A stretch of DNA of 64,000 nucleotides from Liolophura sinensis (GCF_032854445.1 NC_088298.1:13131504-13195503), one strand, 5' to 3'. Shown: positions 25,113-35,888, counted from the first letter of the stretch. Numbers and translations are program-made. Notes: generated by a model from the letters alone, not told the origin.

Positions 25113-26368
25113 TCTGGATGTGCAGCTTTGCGTCCATGATCACATACAGATATACGTTCAACACGCCGGGCTCTTCTCTCTCTTTTGTCACCTGTATTGT
25201 AATCCCCTCGCTGGCGTTCAGAACGCGCCTCCCACGGCCATGCAGCTTGTCATCGTCGCTTGTCCGATGGTCAAGCCAGAAGGCGTGCTCGTGCGTCAAG
25301 AACTCTTCCAGGGAGACATCTGCCAGGCCTAAGTCTTTAACGACCCTGGCCCACCTCAGGGTCCCGCTTCCGTAGGGGTGAGCTGGCGAAAAACCTCTGG
25401 ACCTCGCCCCACTGCTGGTACGCCCGCATGCCCTGGCTGTACAGCTGATTGGGGACCCCTTCTTTTGTGACTTCTACTTTGGTGATCTTCGGGTTGTAGA
25501 AGGATTCCGACCTCCTCCTCCACGGGGTTCCTTTAGTCTCGAACAGCATGAGGATGCCCTTCAGTGCTCTCGCGGGCGTGTTCAGGTTTATGTTCCAGAG
25601 AGTATCAGAGTCCTTCACAAACTTTTGGTGGCGGAGGACGCGATCATACAGAATGGAGACGCCCCCGGCAAACTGGGTGCGGATCTGTCTAGCGAGCTCC
25701 TCTTCGGTGACCATATCGAACTCCAGGCTGATGTTGTCGATGGTGTAAGTCGCGTCGGCATCGTCTGTTGCCTGCATGACCCGGCCGTAATCGTTGAACG
25801 TCAGTTCGTACTCCAGTCGGTCGGCCAAGGCACTCTGGTAGAATGGCATGTGGCTATCTAGAAGCTCAAAGTCTAGCGGGATGTGGAACCGTCTGCCAAA
25901 GGCCCGAGCGATGGCACTTTCACCAGTATCGTCGTCACTTGCGTCTTCCGCTTCGACTCGAAGTTTAAGCATGTTTTCGCTGCCGATGCCTTGGTAGGCC
26001 GCATTCCGCCGTTCGTTTCTGGTCAGCCATAAGTCGCCGTATTAATGAAACACATTAGAGTCGTCGATGGACATTACCTCATTCCCGCTGATTCTGATCG
26101 TGGTTTTCTTGACTACTGCGCGTCCGAGATTCCCAACCACTGTGGCGTTCGGGTCGGATAAATTGATCGTGATCGAGAAGGCCAAGCGCACGGCACCGGG
26201 CACAATGACGTCATTTGGGCCGAGGTTGGGGAAGCGGACCAAGAGTTGTTGATTCTGGTCGATCCTACTCGGGTTGTTGGTGACGACCAAGGACTGCCGT
26301 ACACGTTGTACCCCCCTAGGCTTACGGAGTGTTCTGAAAGGGTTTACCTTGCGTCCGTATGTATCCAT
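25084..26368 (-). pseudogene. Predicted major capsid protein (F54H12.2-like), nonsense and frameshift
   Basis: The likely start is the second methionine (MDTYGRK, 26,366-26,368). About 108 codons on, an in-frame TAA at 26,042-26,044 interrupts the gene, after which the same frame continues to about 25,385. A frameshift there, after FFASSP, moves the signal to the frame ending at 25,084. Total about 430 codons. Recognisable segments are RFPNLGPNDVIVPG, KKTTIRISGNEVMSIDD, IPLDFELLDSHMPFYQSAL and the tail MDAKLHIQNGRF. Assignment rests on resemblance to the metazoan F54H12.2 family, which I take to be the double-jelly-roll capsid protein of these elements, and on its place upstream of the packaging ATPase. 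Without a structure prediction the capsid role is a strong inference, not proof. Confidence 0.68.
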
Positions 26369-26412
26369 TGTGTGTATTGAAGGTATACCTTGCAATGTCC
26401 AATACGAGGATT

Positions 26413-27712
26413 ATGGCAGACTTTGACTTTGATAATCCGGCGTTCGACGACGCCCAAGAGGACAACAACATCGACGACGAGCAGACCACTCTCCGTGCAG
26501 GTGGTGATGTTCCCGAGCAACCGGGGTGCGGCCGCCAGAAACCTTCAACAAGAGCTGACGCAGGCCGCCGTGGATGATTATTACGATGCCTTGGCGAAGG
26601 CGGATCCCAGCCTTACCCGCCTTTTTCTCGATTACACGAAGTTTAAGGTTGTCCAAGGGCGTCTGCGACTCGCTCCCACCCCACACTGGACATCATCAAC
26701 AAACGAACAGGTGAACCGCTAGCCCTCTCAACAGTCGCCAATAAAGGAGGGGTTAATGTTGTTAGGGGGGAAGGGAGGCTGGGCTTTATAGACTGGAAAA
26801 GAACAGACATCGTTGCATCCGGCAGCAGTCGCAGCCCTGGAGACAGCGAGTTCAGAACTCGGCGAAGCGGCCGGCGAAGCAGATACCATGGAGCTGGAGG
26901 ATTTAAGCCAACCAGCGAAAAAGACCGCTGATGCTGTCCACACACTGGAAACAAGCTTGACGGATAGTGAGGTCGGGCGGGCTCTTGAAACGATAAACGA
27001 CCCTCCTCTTCCCATGCGAGAACTTCTGGGGCTTGACAAGGCACTGCAGACTTCGGAAGGCGAACACGCGAATAACCTCGCCAAGCTGTCAAGTCTCAAT
27101 AAGGACATCGCAATACAAAAACAGAAGTTGGAGGAGGCCACTGATGAATTCTCCCGGCGTCGGATCGCAGACCGGATAAGGAATCTCGAGGACGAGAGGG
27201 TGGCCCGGCTCGAAGCAGCCTCTTTAACGGCCGAAGCCCTGCGCACTCAAATACGCCGCATCAAGCAGACGGTCGATCGCATCCTACACAAGGATACCAG
27301 TCTGGCCGAGCGCGTCCGCACCCTCTTCCGGGAGCAGGGAATAACCGTGGTCTCCATTCTCACGGCAATTGGGATGGCGATCTCGACACTGGGGCTAGCG
27401 ATAAAGTTGGCGCTGACTGGCGGGTCCAGCGGGGGCATCCAGCCAACACCACCTCCATCCGACGGGCGTGGTCTTAAAGAATGGGTGAAAAAGCATCTCC
27501 AGTCCCTGGTGCGCGCCCTTGTCAAGCTGGCTGGGAAGTCTGCCGCTGCAATTCCGGGTATTATTGGCAGTATCGTGTCCTGGCTACTGAACCTTCTCGG
27601 GAAAGCGGCTGGGTGGCTGGCCGATAATGCCTGGGCTCTAGTCCTCGCAGTAGGTGACCTAATGCTCGTGGCTGTTCGCAAGTATTTAACGCATGGTCCA
27701 CAGCAGCAGTAA
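26413..27712 (+). pseudogene. Long coiled-coil protein with hydrophobic C-terminus, 5' part frameshifted
   Basis: The gene diverges from the capsid gene, with 44 bp between start codons, so both probably share one bidirectional promoter. It opens with MADFDFDNPAFDD. Coding signal then passes through other frames near 26,500, 26,670 and 26,815 before the 299-codon frame that is open from 26,813 to 27,712. That frame has a Glu/Lys/Gln-rich coiled coil (about residues 60-165), a membrane-like stretch (ILTAIGMAISTLGLAIKLAL), a Pro/Gly linker, and a second hydrophobic, glycine-rich region (IPGIIGSIVSWLLNLLGKAA). This architecture recurs in elements of this class. A structural or membrane-acting role at entry or assembly is possible but unproven. 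The 3' end overlaps the converging minus-strand gene by 27 bp. Confidence 0.6.
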
Positions 27713-28204
27713 GCCGATACCAGCCCCAGCGACGACGATGGCTGTCTTCTCCGCATCGTGATTCTTTTCCTTTGGAAATAGGGGTTCTTGTTTGCCTCCG
27801 GCGGCAGCAACATGCTCGGTGGGTGGTGGGACGCTTTCTTGTGGCTCAACGATCCCGTGGTCAGGTGCGCGCTTGTGCAAAGTGGGCGCACTTCAACGTT
27901 CACACCCTCATTGGCGCCTAGCTTCTGGTCCTCTGTGGCCACGACGATTTTGTTGTTGTAGTTCGCCACATGGCCGATCTGCAGAAGCAAGTCGCTGGGG
28001 GCCATATATAGGTCTATGCCATACACAAAGTGCTTCAGTGAAGAAGAGGTTCAGCACGAGCAACCGGCCCGCGTTGACGCGGCCGTCTTCAAGCATGCTG
28101 TGGGTGATTCTTTGTAGCCTCGCAAGTCTTGCACCGTGCCGACTAACTTCGTCCAAATAGGCCGGCTGGTCGTTTCCAGCGCGGGAGATCCCATGATTAT
28201 TCAT
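27686..28204 (-). pseudogene. Tail-anchored Polinton protein, two frameshifts
   Basis: Three consecutive pieces in three frames look like one gene: a start at 28,204 (MNNHGISRAG) with a helix ending near 28,030, a middle piece with LLLQIGHVANYNNKIVVATED near 27,990-27,930, and a C-terminal piece open from 27,880 to 27,686 that is proline-rich and ends in one transmembrane segment (TAIVVAGAGIGLLLLW). Frameshifts are therefore near 28,025 and 27,880. This is the outermost gene at the right end of the element. Function unknown. Confidence 0.5.
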
Positions 28205-28258
28205 TGTATTCGCTGTATACCTAATAAGAAATTTCGATAGCCGCCAGACCCTCCGCTG

Positions 28259-28484
28259 GGGGGCTGGGGGCCTCTATTTGTTATGGGGAGGGCCCCAAGG
28301 GGAGGGTGTGCCAGAACTTCTGGACCTCGCCGGGAATGGGGGCTGGGAGCCTCCATTTGTCAAATGGAGGGTGCGCCAGAACCCTCCTTCCCTATACTAC
28401 TATATTTATATCTTTTCACGAGAAGGGGTTGGAAGCCTCCATTCGCCAAATGGAGGATGTGCCAGAACTATTCCCTATACTACT
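28259..28484. repeat. Palindromic subterminal repeats and right end of the Polinton relic
   Basis: Three imperfect tandem units of roughly 58-87 bp share the pattern CTGGGAGCCTCCATTTG...CAAATGGAGGGTGCGCCAGAAC. The core at 28,350-28,370 is a perfect palindrome with 10-bp arms and a one-base centre; the one at 28,436-28,456 has a single mismatch; the leftmost copy is degenerate. Units two and three are followed by the same TTCCCTATACTACT string, and the outermost copy of it ends at 28,484, where GC-rich sequence gives way to ordinary host DNA. I place the element end there. Confidence 0.7.
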
Positions 28485-29033
28485 AGCATAAATAACACAT
28501 TTCTGTGAATTTAGGCGTAAAGCTGTAGGATGAAAACCAGCAAATATGTCGAGTGTTTAGTGACACTAAAAATAGACTTCCGATAAATCTTAATCATCTG
28601 ACTATACCATGTAGCTTATGTCCTAAATACTGCCGATGTAGGGGCATACTACAGTTCAAAAGTGAAAGCGTGTACAAAAAAGAGGTGTCGAACATTATGT
28701 TAGACTTGTCAGCATATCGTTCATAATGGACTTGCCAGGAAAAATAGCCACAGCTATACAAGAAGAGACCTAAAGGTGTTTGGACGTAAGCGAAACAACG
28801 GGAAAAGGTGGGTAATTTAACTTTTTAAGAGTTCTTTGGAAACTTCTAGTCATTCTAAATGAAGGGACGTCGACTAGAACTGCTGTATGCCGTTAATCTG
28901 GTCATAAAATCTGTTATGTCAGAGAATGATTTACAGTCTGTTAGTGTGACTGGATGTCTTCTGGACACAAATCTGCTTAAAACAGAGGCCGTAATTCACC
29001 AGTTACGTGTGACCATTTGCCATGTATTACATA

Positions 29034-29239
29034 CTGGCCAGCATTGTGGTGGGGGGAAAACGGGCAGAGCCCTTGAGAAACCCACGACCATCCGCAGTTA
29101 GCTGGAAAACCTTCCCATTTACGGCAGGAGAGGAAGCCAGCATTAGCTGGACTTGAACTCACAGCGACATCGTTGGTGACAGGCTCCTGGGTCATTACGC
29201 AGCGCTAGCCCGCTAATCAACTGAACCACGAATGGCCCA
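29034..29239 (-). mobile_element. tRNA-headed SINE copy
   Basis: Reverse complement reads a tRNA-like head (GGCCATTCGTGGTTCAGTTG) with B-box-like GAGTTCAAGTCC, then the body with GGTCGTGGGTTTC. The 3' tail is lost. Confidence 0.8.
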
Positions 29240-29991
29240 AGTAAACTATAGCTTTAGTCTGTGTTAAAATGTACGTGTCGTGTACAGTGCAAATACATGT
29301 ACAGTGTGGACGTCGGCGTTAGTCTACAGAGATTAGCTTTCAGATTTCAGTTATCTCAAAATTATTTTATAACCACTGTGTAGGTGGCGTTGAAATCTTT
29401 CTGTTTCAGCGGTATTGCTCGCGTAGCCGTCAGCTGTAAAATGGCGAGAGTAGATAAGGCAGTTTTTCGTGGGCCCAAAATACTTCCGTCTTGTGCTGTC
29501 CACGTCTTTCTGACGGCCAAATCGTCTGACAACTTATAACTAACCCCATTGTTCTTCGGCTACCTGTTTTAGAACCGTATGTAGAACAGCAAGCAATTTC
29601 GAGGAAAAATTCGACATGCTTGTTGTCACTCTTGTAGCTGTATTTAACACAGAACTAAATGGCGAAGCTTTGACAACTCGTAAAGGTTGGACCTTTATGA
29701 CGTAATTCGGAGGAGTCTACTGAGCGTTGGCGGAAAAAAATACATAATACAGCATAAAGCAGCCTCAATATCTAGTGGTTTTAAATGCCATATTACTCAG
29801 ATCATTGTGAACTATTGAAATATTTTTTGCGTTCAATTTAACAATATATACAAGGGTAGCTATTTATGAAAAAATAATAAATCTGGACACTTATCATTTA
29901 ATGATAAAGCTTCTAAAAATCTGCACATTCCTTAATAAAGCAGATTTAAGGCGGTATTCTACATGCTGTTAAACAACATTTGTTATACATA

Positions 29992-30135
29992 ACAGCATAA
30001 TGACCCAGGAGCCTCCCACTAATGCGGTCCACCTTATGCTAGCTTCCTCTCCGGTCGTAGGTGTTTCCCGGGCTATGCCCGGCTAATGCTGGTGGTCGTC
30101 GTATGAATGAAACCAAATAAATATTTAAATACACA
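29992..30135 (+). mobile_element. SINE copy, internally deleted
   Basis: Contains the family segments AATGACCCAGGAGCCTC and TTCCTCTCCGGTCGTA, then skips to the 3' part (AATGCTGG...GTCGTCGTATGAATGAAA) and an AAATAAAT tail. Confidence 0.65.
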
Positions 30136-30184
30136 CAACATGGCTAAACCCACTGAACTCTAACTTAAATTCGGTTTCGCAATA

Positions 30185-30395
30185 GGGGCCTCCGTGGACA
30201 AGCTTGTTAGCACACCAGCGAGGGGTCTTTGTGAGTTCAAGTCCAGCTCCCTTGGGAAGGTCTGCCAGCAGTCCTATGTTTGGCCGTGGGTTTCCCGGTT
30301 TCCTCCCGTCGCAATGCTGGCCGACGTCGTATAATTGAAATATTCTTGAGTATGACGTAAAACACCAATGAAATAAATCAAATCAATAAATAAAC
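30185..30395 (+). mobile_element. SINE copy, nearly full length
   Basis: Head GGGGCCTCCGTGG, B box GAGTTCAAGTCC, body GGTCTGCCAGCAG, and the 3' end ATATTCTTGAGTATGACG followed by ACACCAATGAAATAAATC. Confidence 0.82.
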
Positions 30396-30615
30396 GTATA
30401 AGGCACAGTTTAAATGTGACTAATTCACAATTATGTTCACACAATATATAATATATGTTAAGTTTTTTCTTGTTCATATTTAACATGATAGAATTTATTA
30501 ATTTGTTGCAGCCACAAGAGGCCCTCTCCGTGGATTGTACGGTGTGGACCGAATTCTGCCCTCTTACAGAAAACTACCCAACGTTGGGCAGTGGAAAGCA
30601 CAGTGGCCAGTCACC

Positions 30616-33125
30616 ATGCTGATCAGGTTCTCAACCGCGATCTTTGTTATTCTGTCTTCGGTCTGCAATCTGGGACAATCGGCATGTCGTCTTGAGAACA
30701 AGGGACATTTTCTTAACTGCCGACGGGGAGAATTGACGTCTGTACCAAGTGAAAAGCTTTCCGTCTATCTGCGTGAAATTGACTTGAGTCAGAACAGCAT
30801 TTCTGAGGTTGAAAATGGGACCTTTGCGGCTCTATCTGAGTTGCAAACTCTAGATCTCTCCAACAACAAACTTTATCTACCACCAGGGACGTTTCAGGGA
30901 CTCCGGAATCTTCTTACTGTAAACTTGTCCAGCAATAAACTTTCCTTTCTTGACGATGCCTCACCAACACTTTTCGAACCACTCGTGAGTTTAAAGGTGT
31001 TACGAATTCAGAGATATGCATACGCCTCCTGGAAAGGACTAAATCGTTTACTCAGCCAGCTGAAGAAACTTACAACGTTGTTCCTCGATTTTCCCCATAG
31101 GTTCAAATTTGAAAATGGGTGGAAATCACTGTCCCGAATTTCCATATCCGAAGATGAAATAGACGTGTCTTTGTATACGCATCGCCGTAATTGCGAGTTA
31201 TGGAGTATTGATAACGATACGTTTGAAGCGCTCCGAAGCGTTGTCGTCAAGGAGTTACAACTGGTCAACTGTGAAATTACTTTTATTCATACTGGAGCGT
31301 TCGAACCTTTGGGCTCGCTGGAAAAGCTAGATGTCAGTTTTAACGTTAAGCTAGGGCTACGGAGGGCACTTTTGTCTCTGAAAGGCCTAGGATCTATAAA
31401 CATGACGGCCATTAAGATGTCAATGGTTAACACTAGATATGAGTCATTCAAAGAAATTAGAGCAAACAAATTGTTGAAAACTGGTGATTTTAAGTACATG
31501 CGTGAAATATGTGTGAGATCGGTGGACCTTTCCCAGAACTACATTTTCTATGAACGCGGCCAGCCTAATCCTGTAGAGTTTCGAGTGGACTGCTTGGAAA
31601 GTCTCAACATGTCTCACCATGGGTTTCATTTTACTCCAAAAACGTTGATCTGGAGCTTGAGAAATAGCCCAAAATTAAAAACCCTGGACTTTAGTAAAAT
31701 CGCTTGTGGTAAATCGAATGGTATTAGCCCTACTCAGGCGTCACCATTGCCTACAAAGCTTTCCGTACCGTACATTACTTTGCCACCAAACCTGTCTTCG
31801 TTCTCTGTTACAGGATGTGAAGACTGGTTCCCTGCGCCGGTTCAATTTAATTTCCGATTTTCACGAAGCTTGCGGTATTTCGGGGCCGCGGACATTAATC
31901 TTGAAGAATGCTGGTTTTCCCCGTTTTCGGGATTTTCGAACACACTGACTCACCTCGATATTTCAGGGGCAAAATGCCGAGAAATGTCGGATTTGTACTT
32001 CTCAAATCTTGAGGAGATCGTCACACTAAAATTGTCTGATTGTCCGTATATAGAAGAGGTTATGCTATCGCAGTCCCCACCTTTCAAATTCCTGCCTGCT
32101 TTGGAAGAAATTGATCTATCTCGCAACGAACTGTCAGATTTAAACCAAAAGCTGTTTAGGACAAACATAAACTTGACACAAGTTAATTTGGCAAGCAATA
32201 AACTACAGCGTCTACCAAGGGCCTTGACACAGCTTAATCGACTTCGTCAGCTAGATTTATCTTTCAATGTCATTTCTAGCTTTCGCTCTGAGGAAATGGA
32301 GCAGTTGGACACCTGGTTGTCGATGGCGAATAGTGGAGGCCGCTTTCAGCTCCTGCTGGCAGGAAATCCATTGCAGTGCACCTGTGAAACGGTCTTATTC
32401 GTTGGATGGCTTTACCGTCGGAAGGCTCACTTGGATAATGTGGAGAAATATCAATGTCTCTTCCCCAACGGAACCAGCGTTTCCTTGAAAACATTTCAGC
32501 CCTACTTAGCAGACTTTGAAGGAAAATGCATTTGCCATACTTACCTGATAATCTCGGTAAGTATGGTAAGTATTCTGACTTATGTGGTGCTAATGTCGCT
32601 CTGTGTCTTTATCGATTACACCTCAGATACTGGCTGTACGCTAAACTGACGCCTCCTCAGAATATGTTTGTCAACCACGAGTACATCTACGATGCCTTTG
32701 TGGCTTATACTTCTGACGAGTACGAATGGGTCATCCGACAATTACGACCAAAGCTTGAGTTAGTGGACGATCCGGTCCGGCTCTGTATCCATGAGAGAGA
32801 CTTCATTCCTGGAAAACCCATTCATGAGAACATTGTGGACAAAACGAGGGAGAGCCATAAGATTTTGTTGATCATCAGCCCGGGGTTTCTGGAATCTCGA
32901 TATGGCCCCCTTGAGATTGAGTACGCCGGTATGAAATGTCTGGAAGAACGCAGGAACGACATCATCGTCTGTATTCTGATGGATGATATTCCAATTGGTC
33001 AGATGCCTAGGGCACTGAGGAATCTCTGGCACAAGATCACCTTCCTCAAGTGGAGGGCTGATCCGGAGACACAGATCACTTTCTGGCGAAATCTCAAAGC
33101 TGCTGTTAGCCAGGCAGAGTCGTGA
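30616..33125 (+). pseudogene. Toll-like receptor (TLR-1) with frameshift between membrane segment and TIR domain
   Basis: The start chosen is ATG 30,616 (context CACCATGC) because it begins a signal peptide (MLIRFSTAIFVILSSVCNLG). A splice acceptor (TTTGTTGCAG) ends at 30,511, so the coding part is one exon after a 5' intron. The ectodomain has an LRRNT-like cysteine pair, about 15-20 leucine-rich repeats, and an LRRCT (NPLQCTCETVLFVGWL). A membrane segment follows (TYLIISVSMVSILTYVVLMS). The first frame stops at 32,647-32,649. The TIR domain is in another frame and runs to 33,125, with box 1 YDAFVAYTS, box 2 RDFIPGK and box 3 FW all present. Aligned with TLR-2, the gap is a net loss of 4 bp at about 32,590-32,625. 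As read, it gives a membrane-anchored receptor of 677 residues without a signalling domain. AATAAA at 33,547 is a possible polyadenylation signal. An assembly error is possible. Confidence 0.85.
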
Positions 33126-34851
33126 ATAATATTAGAGTTCAAAATCAATACCTAATTGGCAAAGTTAAAAGTTTTACTTTTATGGATGGGATAAGTGTTC
33201 ATTGTACCCAGTAATTTCCTTTTCGTATAGTTAGACTGTAAGTAAATTGCCTAAATGGCATACATTGTAATTAAGCTTTTAGTTTATATTCCTTCTTTAT
33301 GGCTTAACATAGTGCGCCATTAACACTTTCCTCCATGATGTGAACGTAATAAGCTGTAGGAAAATATTTACAAGATGCACAACTGATCTCTACATTTGTG
33401 TAGGCATTTCTCGACTTGAAACTACACTTGAGCCCATGTAAAGTCTCAAGCGCCACAGACCCACCTGAAAATTCAGGCCAATGACAGTAGTGTCATGTTG
33501 TTGTTGTATTGACCATGTGCACCTCAGGCGTCACTTGCGTTATAAAAATAAATGAATTAATCGTTTATATTAAAATTGATTTAAGTGGCGTGTGTCTTAG
33601 GTTTTAGTCAAAATTTGTTGGTCGTAGCCTTAACGATGCGCATTCAAGTACCGTTTTAAGACTGAAACATTGAAAGCGTTTAACATATGAATGTACTGAC
33701 CGATTTTTTGTAAAATCCCTAGAAAGATCTGATTGGTAGAAGTTATATATTGCGTACTGATCATAGAGCAGAAACCATCTTCTAACCTACTAACGTCATT
33801 AGTCATTACATTCTGCTCAGTCTGTAAGTAAACCAAAGTTAGGCAATTTTCACGACTCCATTTGATAGCAGCGCAGCGAATGACGTGTAAATAATTATCA
33901 TCAGTCATACTATATGCTTCATATACACCTAAATCGTCACATTTTAAACACCGCAATTGCAACTGACATCTACACAGACAAAAAAATGTTCCTTCACACG
34001 GCATTGGCTTACTTGTCGTTTAACCTCCTTTTTGAAGATTATTTGTGTCACACCACAAATGTCATAATGCAGCAGACCCTTCTATACGCAGAAATACTTA
34101 TCGTGCTGTCTCAGTGAAATACCATGATGAATATTCCAAAAATTACGGCCCTTTCACAGTACCATGCTCCTTATAGCGCATGCTCCTCTCCCAGTGTTCG
34201 CTTCACGTCACTGCCATCACTAGTAAATTTTGTACAAAATCTTGGACAACGCCGAGGTCACCGGGATTATGGTGGTAAGGCAGATAGTGATGTCAGATAA
34301 AAACTACGTGTCAGTCATTGTTTCTAATCAAACTTTATACAATTTTCTTGGTTTAAATCAGACATAACACTATTATAGTCACCTGAACACATTACATTGC
34401 TGTATGCCGGATGAAAGTTCCCCAAGGTGACACCAGTGGTGAGGCTAGGCCCAAACAAGCCTGTGGGCCTTTCACAATCTCCAAAGGTCAAGGTTGTCAT
34501 AGTGGTGACATTTATGTAAAGCAAGCGTAGAGCACTCTAGAGTGTATGCCACATAAGGCGTGCATATCATGTAAATTGGAAGTAGACATCGCTTTATGTG
34601 CAACGGTGTGTTGTGGGCACCCCGCCCCCCTCCTCGTTCACACACTTTTGTGTTTTATGAATGTTTTAACGTATCTTCTCAGGCTATAACACGTGTTCCT
34701 TGCCTTGTTGTGTCTTATCTGGTTCAGTTTATAAACCCAGACAGATTAATGTTGAAGACGGCTGATCCTGCGGAAATTTACAAGAGACGTAGATTTCTTC
34801 ACATGTGCAATCCTGGGTCAAGTCACACCTAAGACCTCAAAAGAGGAAATT

Positions 34852-35044
34852 CCAGCTCATGCTGTCTTTCTCTCCGGCTTACGTGGGAAAGTCTGCCACC
34901 AACATGCGGATGGTCGTGGGTTTTCCCCGGGCTTTGTCTGATTTCCTTCCACCATAATGCTGGCCTCCGTCGTATGAGTGAAATGTTCTTGAGTACGGCG
35001 TAAAACACCTATCAAATAAATAAATTAAAAAAAAATAAATAAAA
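34852..35044 (+). mobile_element. SINE copy, 5' truncated
   Basis: Starts inside the body at CCAGCTCATGCTG and keeps the 3' end TTCTTGAGTACGGCGTAAAA followed by an A-rich AAATAAAT tail. Confidence 0.82.
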
Positions 35045-35224
35045 GAGGAATTTGTAGCTTCCTCGCTTGGCGTTCAGCATGAAGGGGATAGTTCAACGAC
35101 TGGTCAACCCGTATCAGTATACTTGCTTACTTGCCTTCGGTAAGGCGTCTCAGTGAAGCAGCACTAAATAAAAGAGCGATGGAAATCATTTCTACAACAG
35201 GCAGGCACATTACATGCACTCTAA

Positions 35225-35298
35225 GGATTCCTTCGTCGTCATATGACTGAAAAATTGTTAAGCACGACATTAAACCCCAAGCACTCACTTACTCACTG
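35225..35298 (+). mobile_element. Tail of a second SINE-like family
   Basis: Reads CGTCGTCATATGACTGAAAA, then AAGCACGACATTAAACCCCA and repeats of ACTC. A related sequence in reverse is at 46,510-46,742. The family resembles RUDI/V-type SINE tails of molluscs; that naming is from memory and unverified. Confidence 0.5.
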
Positions 35299-35429
35299 TT
35301 TGTCTCTCTCATTACGTGTATATACATCTCGGTAATTTCTGACACATGTTCTCATTATGCATATATTTTAGGTTATAAATAGATACAGGAATGTAAGGAT
35401 GTTTAGAGTAAGAAGACCTCGTTCACTCA

Positions 35430-35580
35430 GTAGTTCTGTTGTCATGGTGAGGAGAGCACATGTAATTATCAAGGGAAGAAGCAGGATGTCATTTAATGTT
35501 TTATGCAAAATTTATGTATCATTCAAAGCACCCAGGCAGTGGTTGTGTTGCCATGGTGACGAGAGCACATGTAATCACAA
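35430..35580. repeat. Diverged tandem duplication
   Basis: GTTGTCATGGTGAGGAGAGC with ACATGTAATTATCAA near 35,437 recurs about 110 bp later as GTTGCCATGGTGACGAGAGC with ACATGTAATCACAA. Confidence 0.45.
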
Positions 35581-35795
35581 AGTGAACTGCAGAATTTCTT
35601 TTAATTATTGGAACCCTTGTGATAACTTTTACAAGTCATGACTAAAATAGTCATGCGGTTTGGCAGAAAAAAAACTGCTTAAACAATGCGGTAGAGAGCT
35701 TTACTGCTACCGATGTAATCAGCTGCTCCGTTAGCATAGAAATATGTTGTTGTTGTTACCTTTCCAACTGGCCAGATAATCACTCATGGGTCTCG

Positions 35796-35888
35796 CGAGA
35801 CTTTGAGTGAACTGTCACAGATTTGAGTAAATTTCATGGAAATCATCATTATGAAATGGAAGTTTCAGACAGTTCACTCAAAGTTTCT
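35796..35888. repeat. Short foldback with perfect 17-bp arms
   Basis: ACTTTGAGTGAACTGTC at 35,800-35,816 is the exact reverse complement of 35,868-35,884. Inner sequences (ATTTCATGG... and ...TATGAAATGG) also pair in part. It may be a small MITE remnant. Confidence 0.65.

Larger units (their letters stand above)
20203..28484. mobile_element. Polinton/Maverick (adintovirus-like) relic, right half
   Basis: This 8.3-kb block is clearly GC-richer than its flanks and holds a set of genes known to travel together in Polintons and adintoviruses: DNA polymerase B, a retroviral-type (rve) integrase, an A32/FtsK-like packaging ATPase, a capsid protein and several small membrane proteins. The integrase and capsid genes resemble the pair annotated in C. 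elegans as F54H12.3 and F54H12.2. Gene orientations are polB (+), then a long minus-strand block, then one + gene and one - gene. The right end is inferred at 28,484, where minus-strand reading starts AGTAGTATAGGGA. The left end is missing: the polymerase is cut off at its N-terminal side by satellite DNA, and no adenain-type protease or penton-like gene is visible, although full elements are usually 14-20 kb. Nearly all genes are broken. Confidence 0.88.
28485..30504. other. Region between Polinton relic and TLR-1, no gene seen
   Basis: AT-rich DNA with only short frames. The only structures I recognise are three SINE copies (29,034-29,239, 29,992-30,135 and 30,185-30,395). The last lies about 110 bp before the splice acceptor of TLR-1, so it is probably inside its 5' intron. 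Confidence 0.6.

Noticed and set aside
27247-28026. 259-codon minus-strand frame opposite the coiled-coil gene
   Set aside because: Most of it is the antisense shadow of the 299-codon plus-strand frame in GC-rich DNA. Only its first part (about 28,026-27,880) belongs to the tail-anchored gene.
20203-28484. Bacterial or phage contamination, suggested by the GC-rich, tightly packed genes
   Set aside because: The genes are of the eukaryotic Polinton/adintovirus class, the block is riddled with frameshifts as expected of an old insertion, and it is flanked on both sides by animal repeats.
32557-32626. A mini-intron in TLR-1: two GTAAGTAT donors at 32,557 and 32,566 and a CCTCAG acceptor ending about 32,626
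   Set aside because: Both donors are in phase 0 and the acceptor would need phase 2, so splicing would not restore the TIR frame; it would also remove the membrane segment present in TLR-2.
33630-34004. 124-codon minus-strand frame near TLR-1
   Set aside because: No motif, signal peptide or splice context that I can recognise. It could be an exon, but the sequence alone does not support it.
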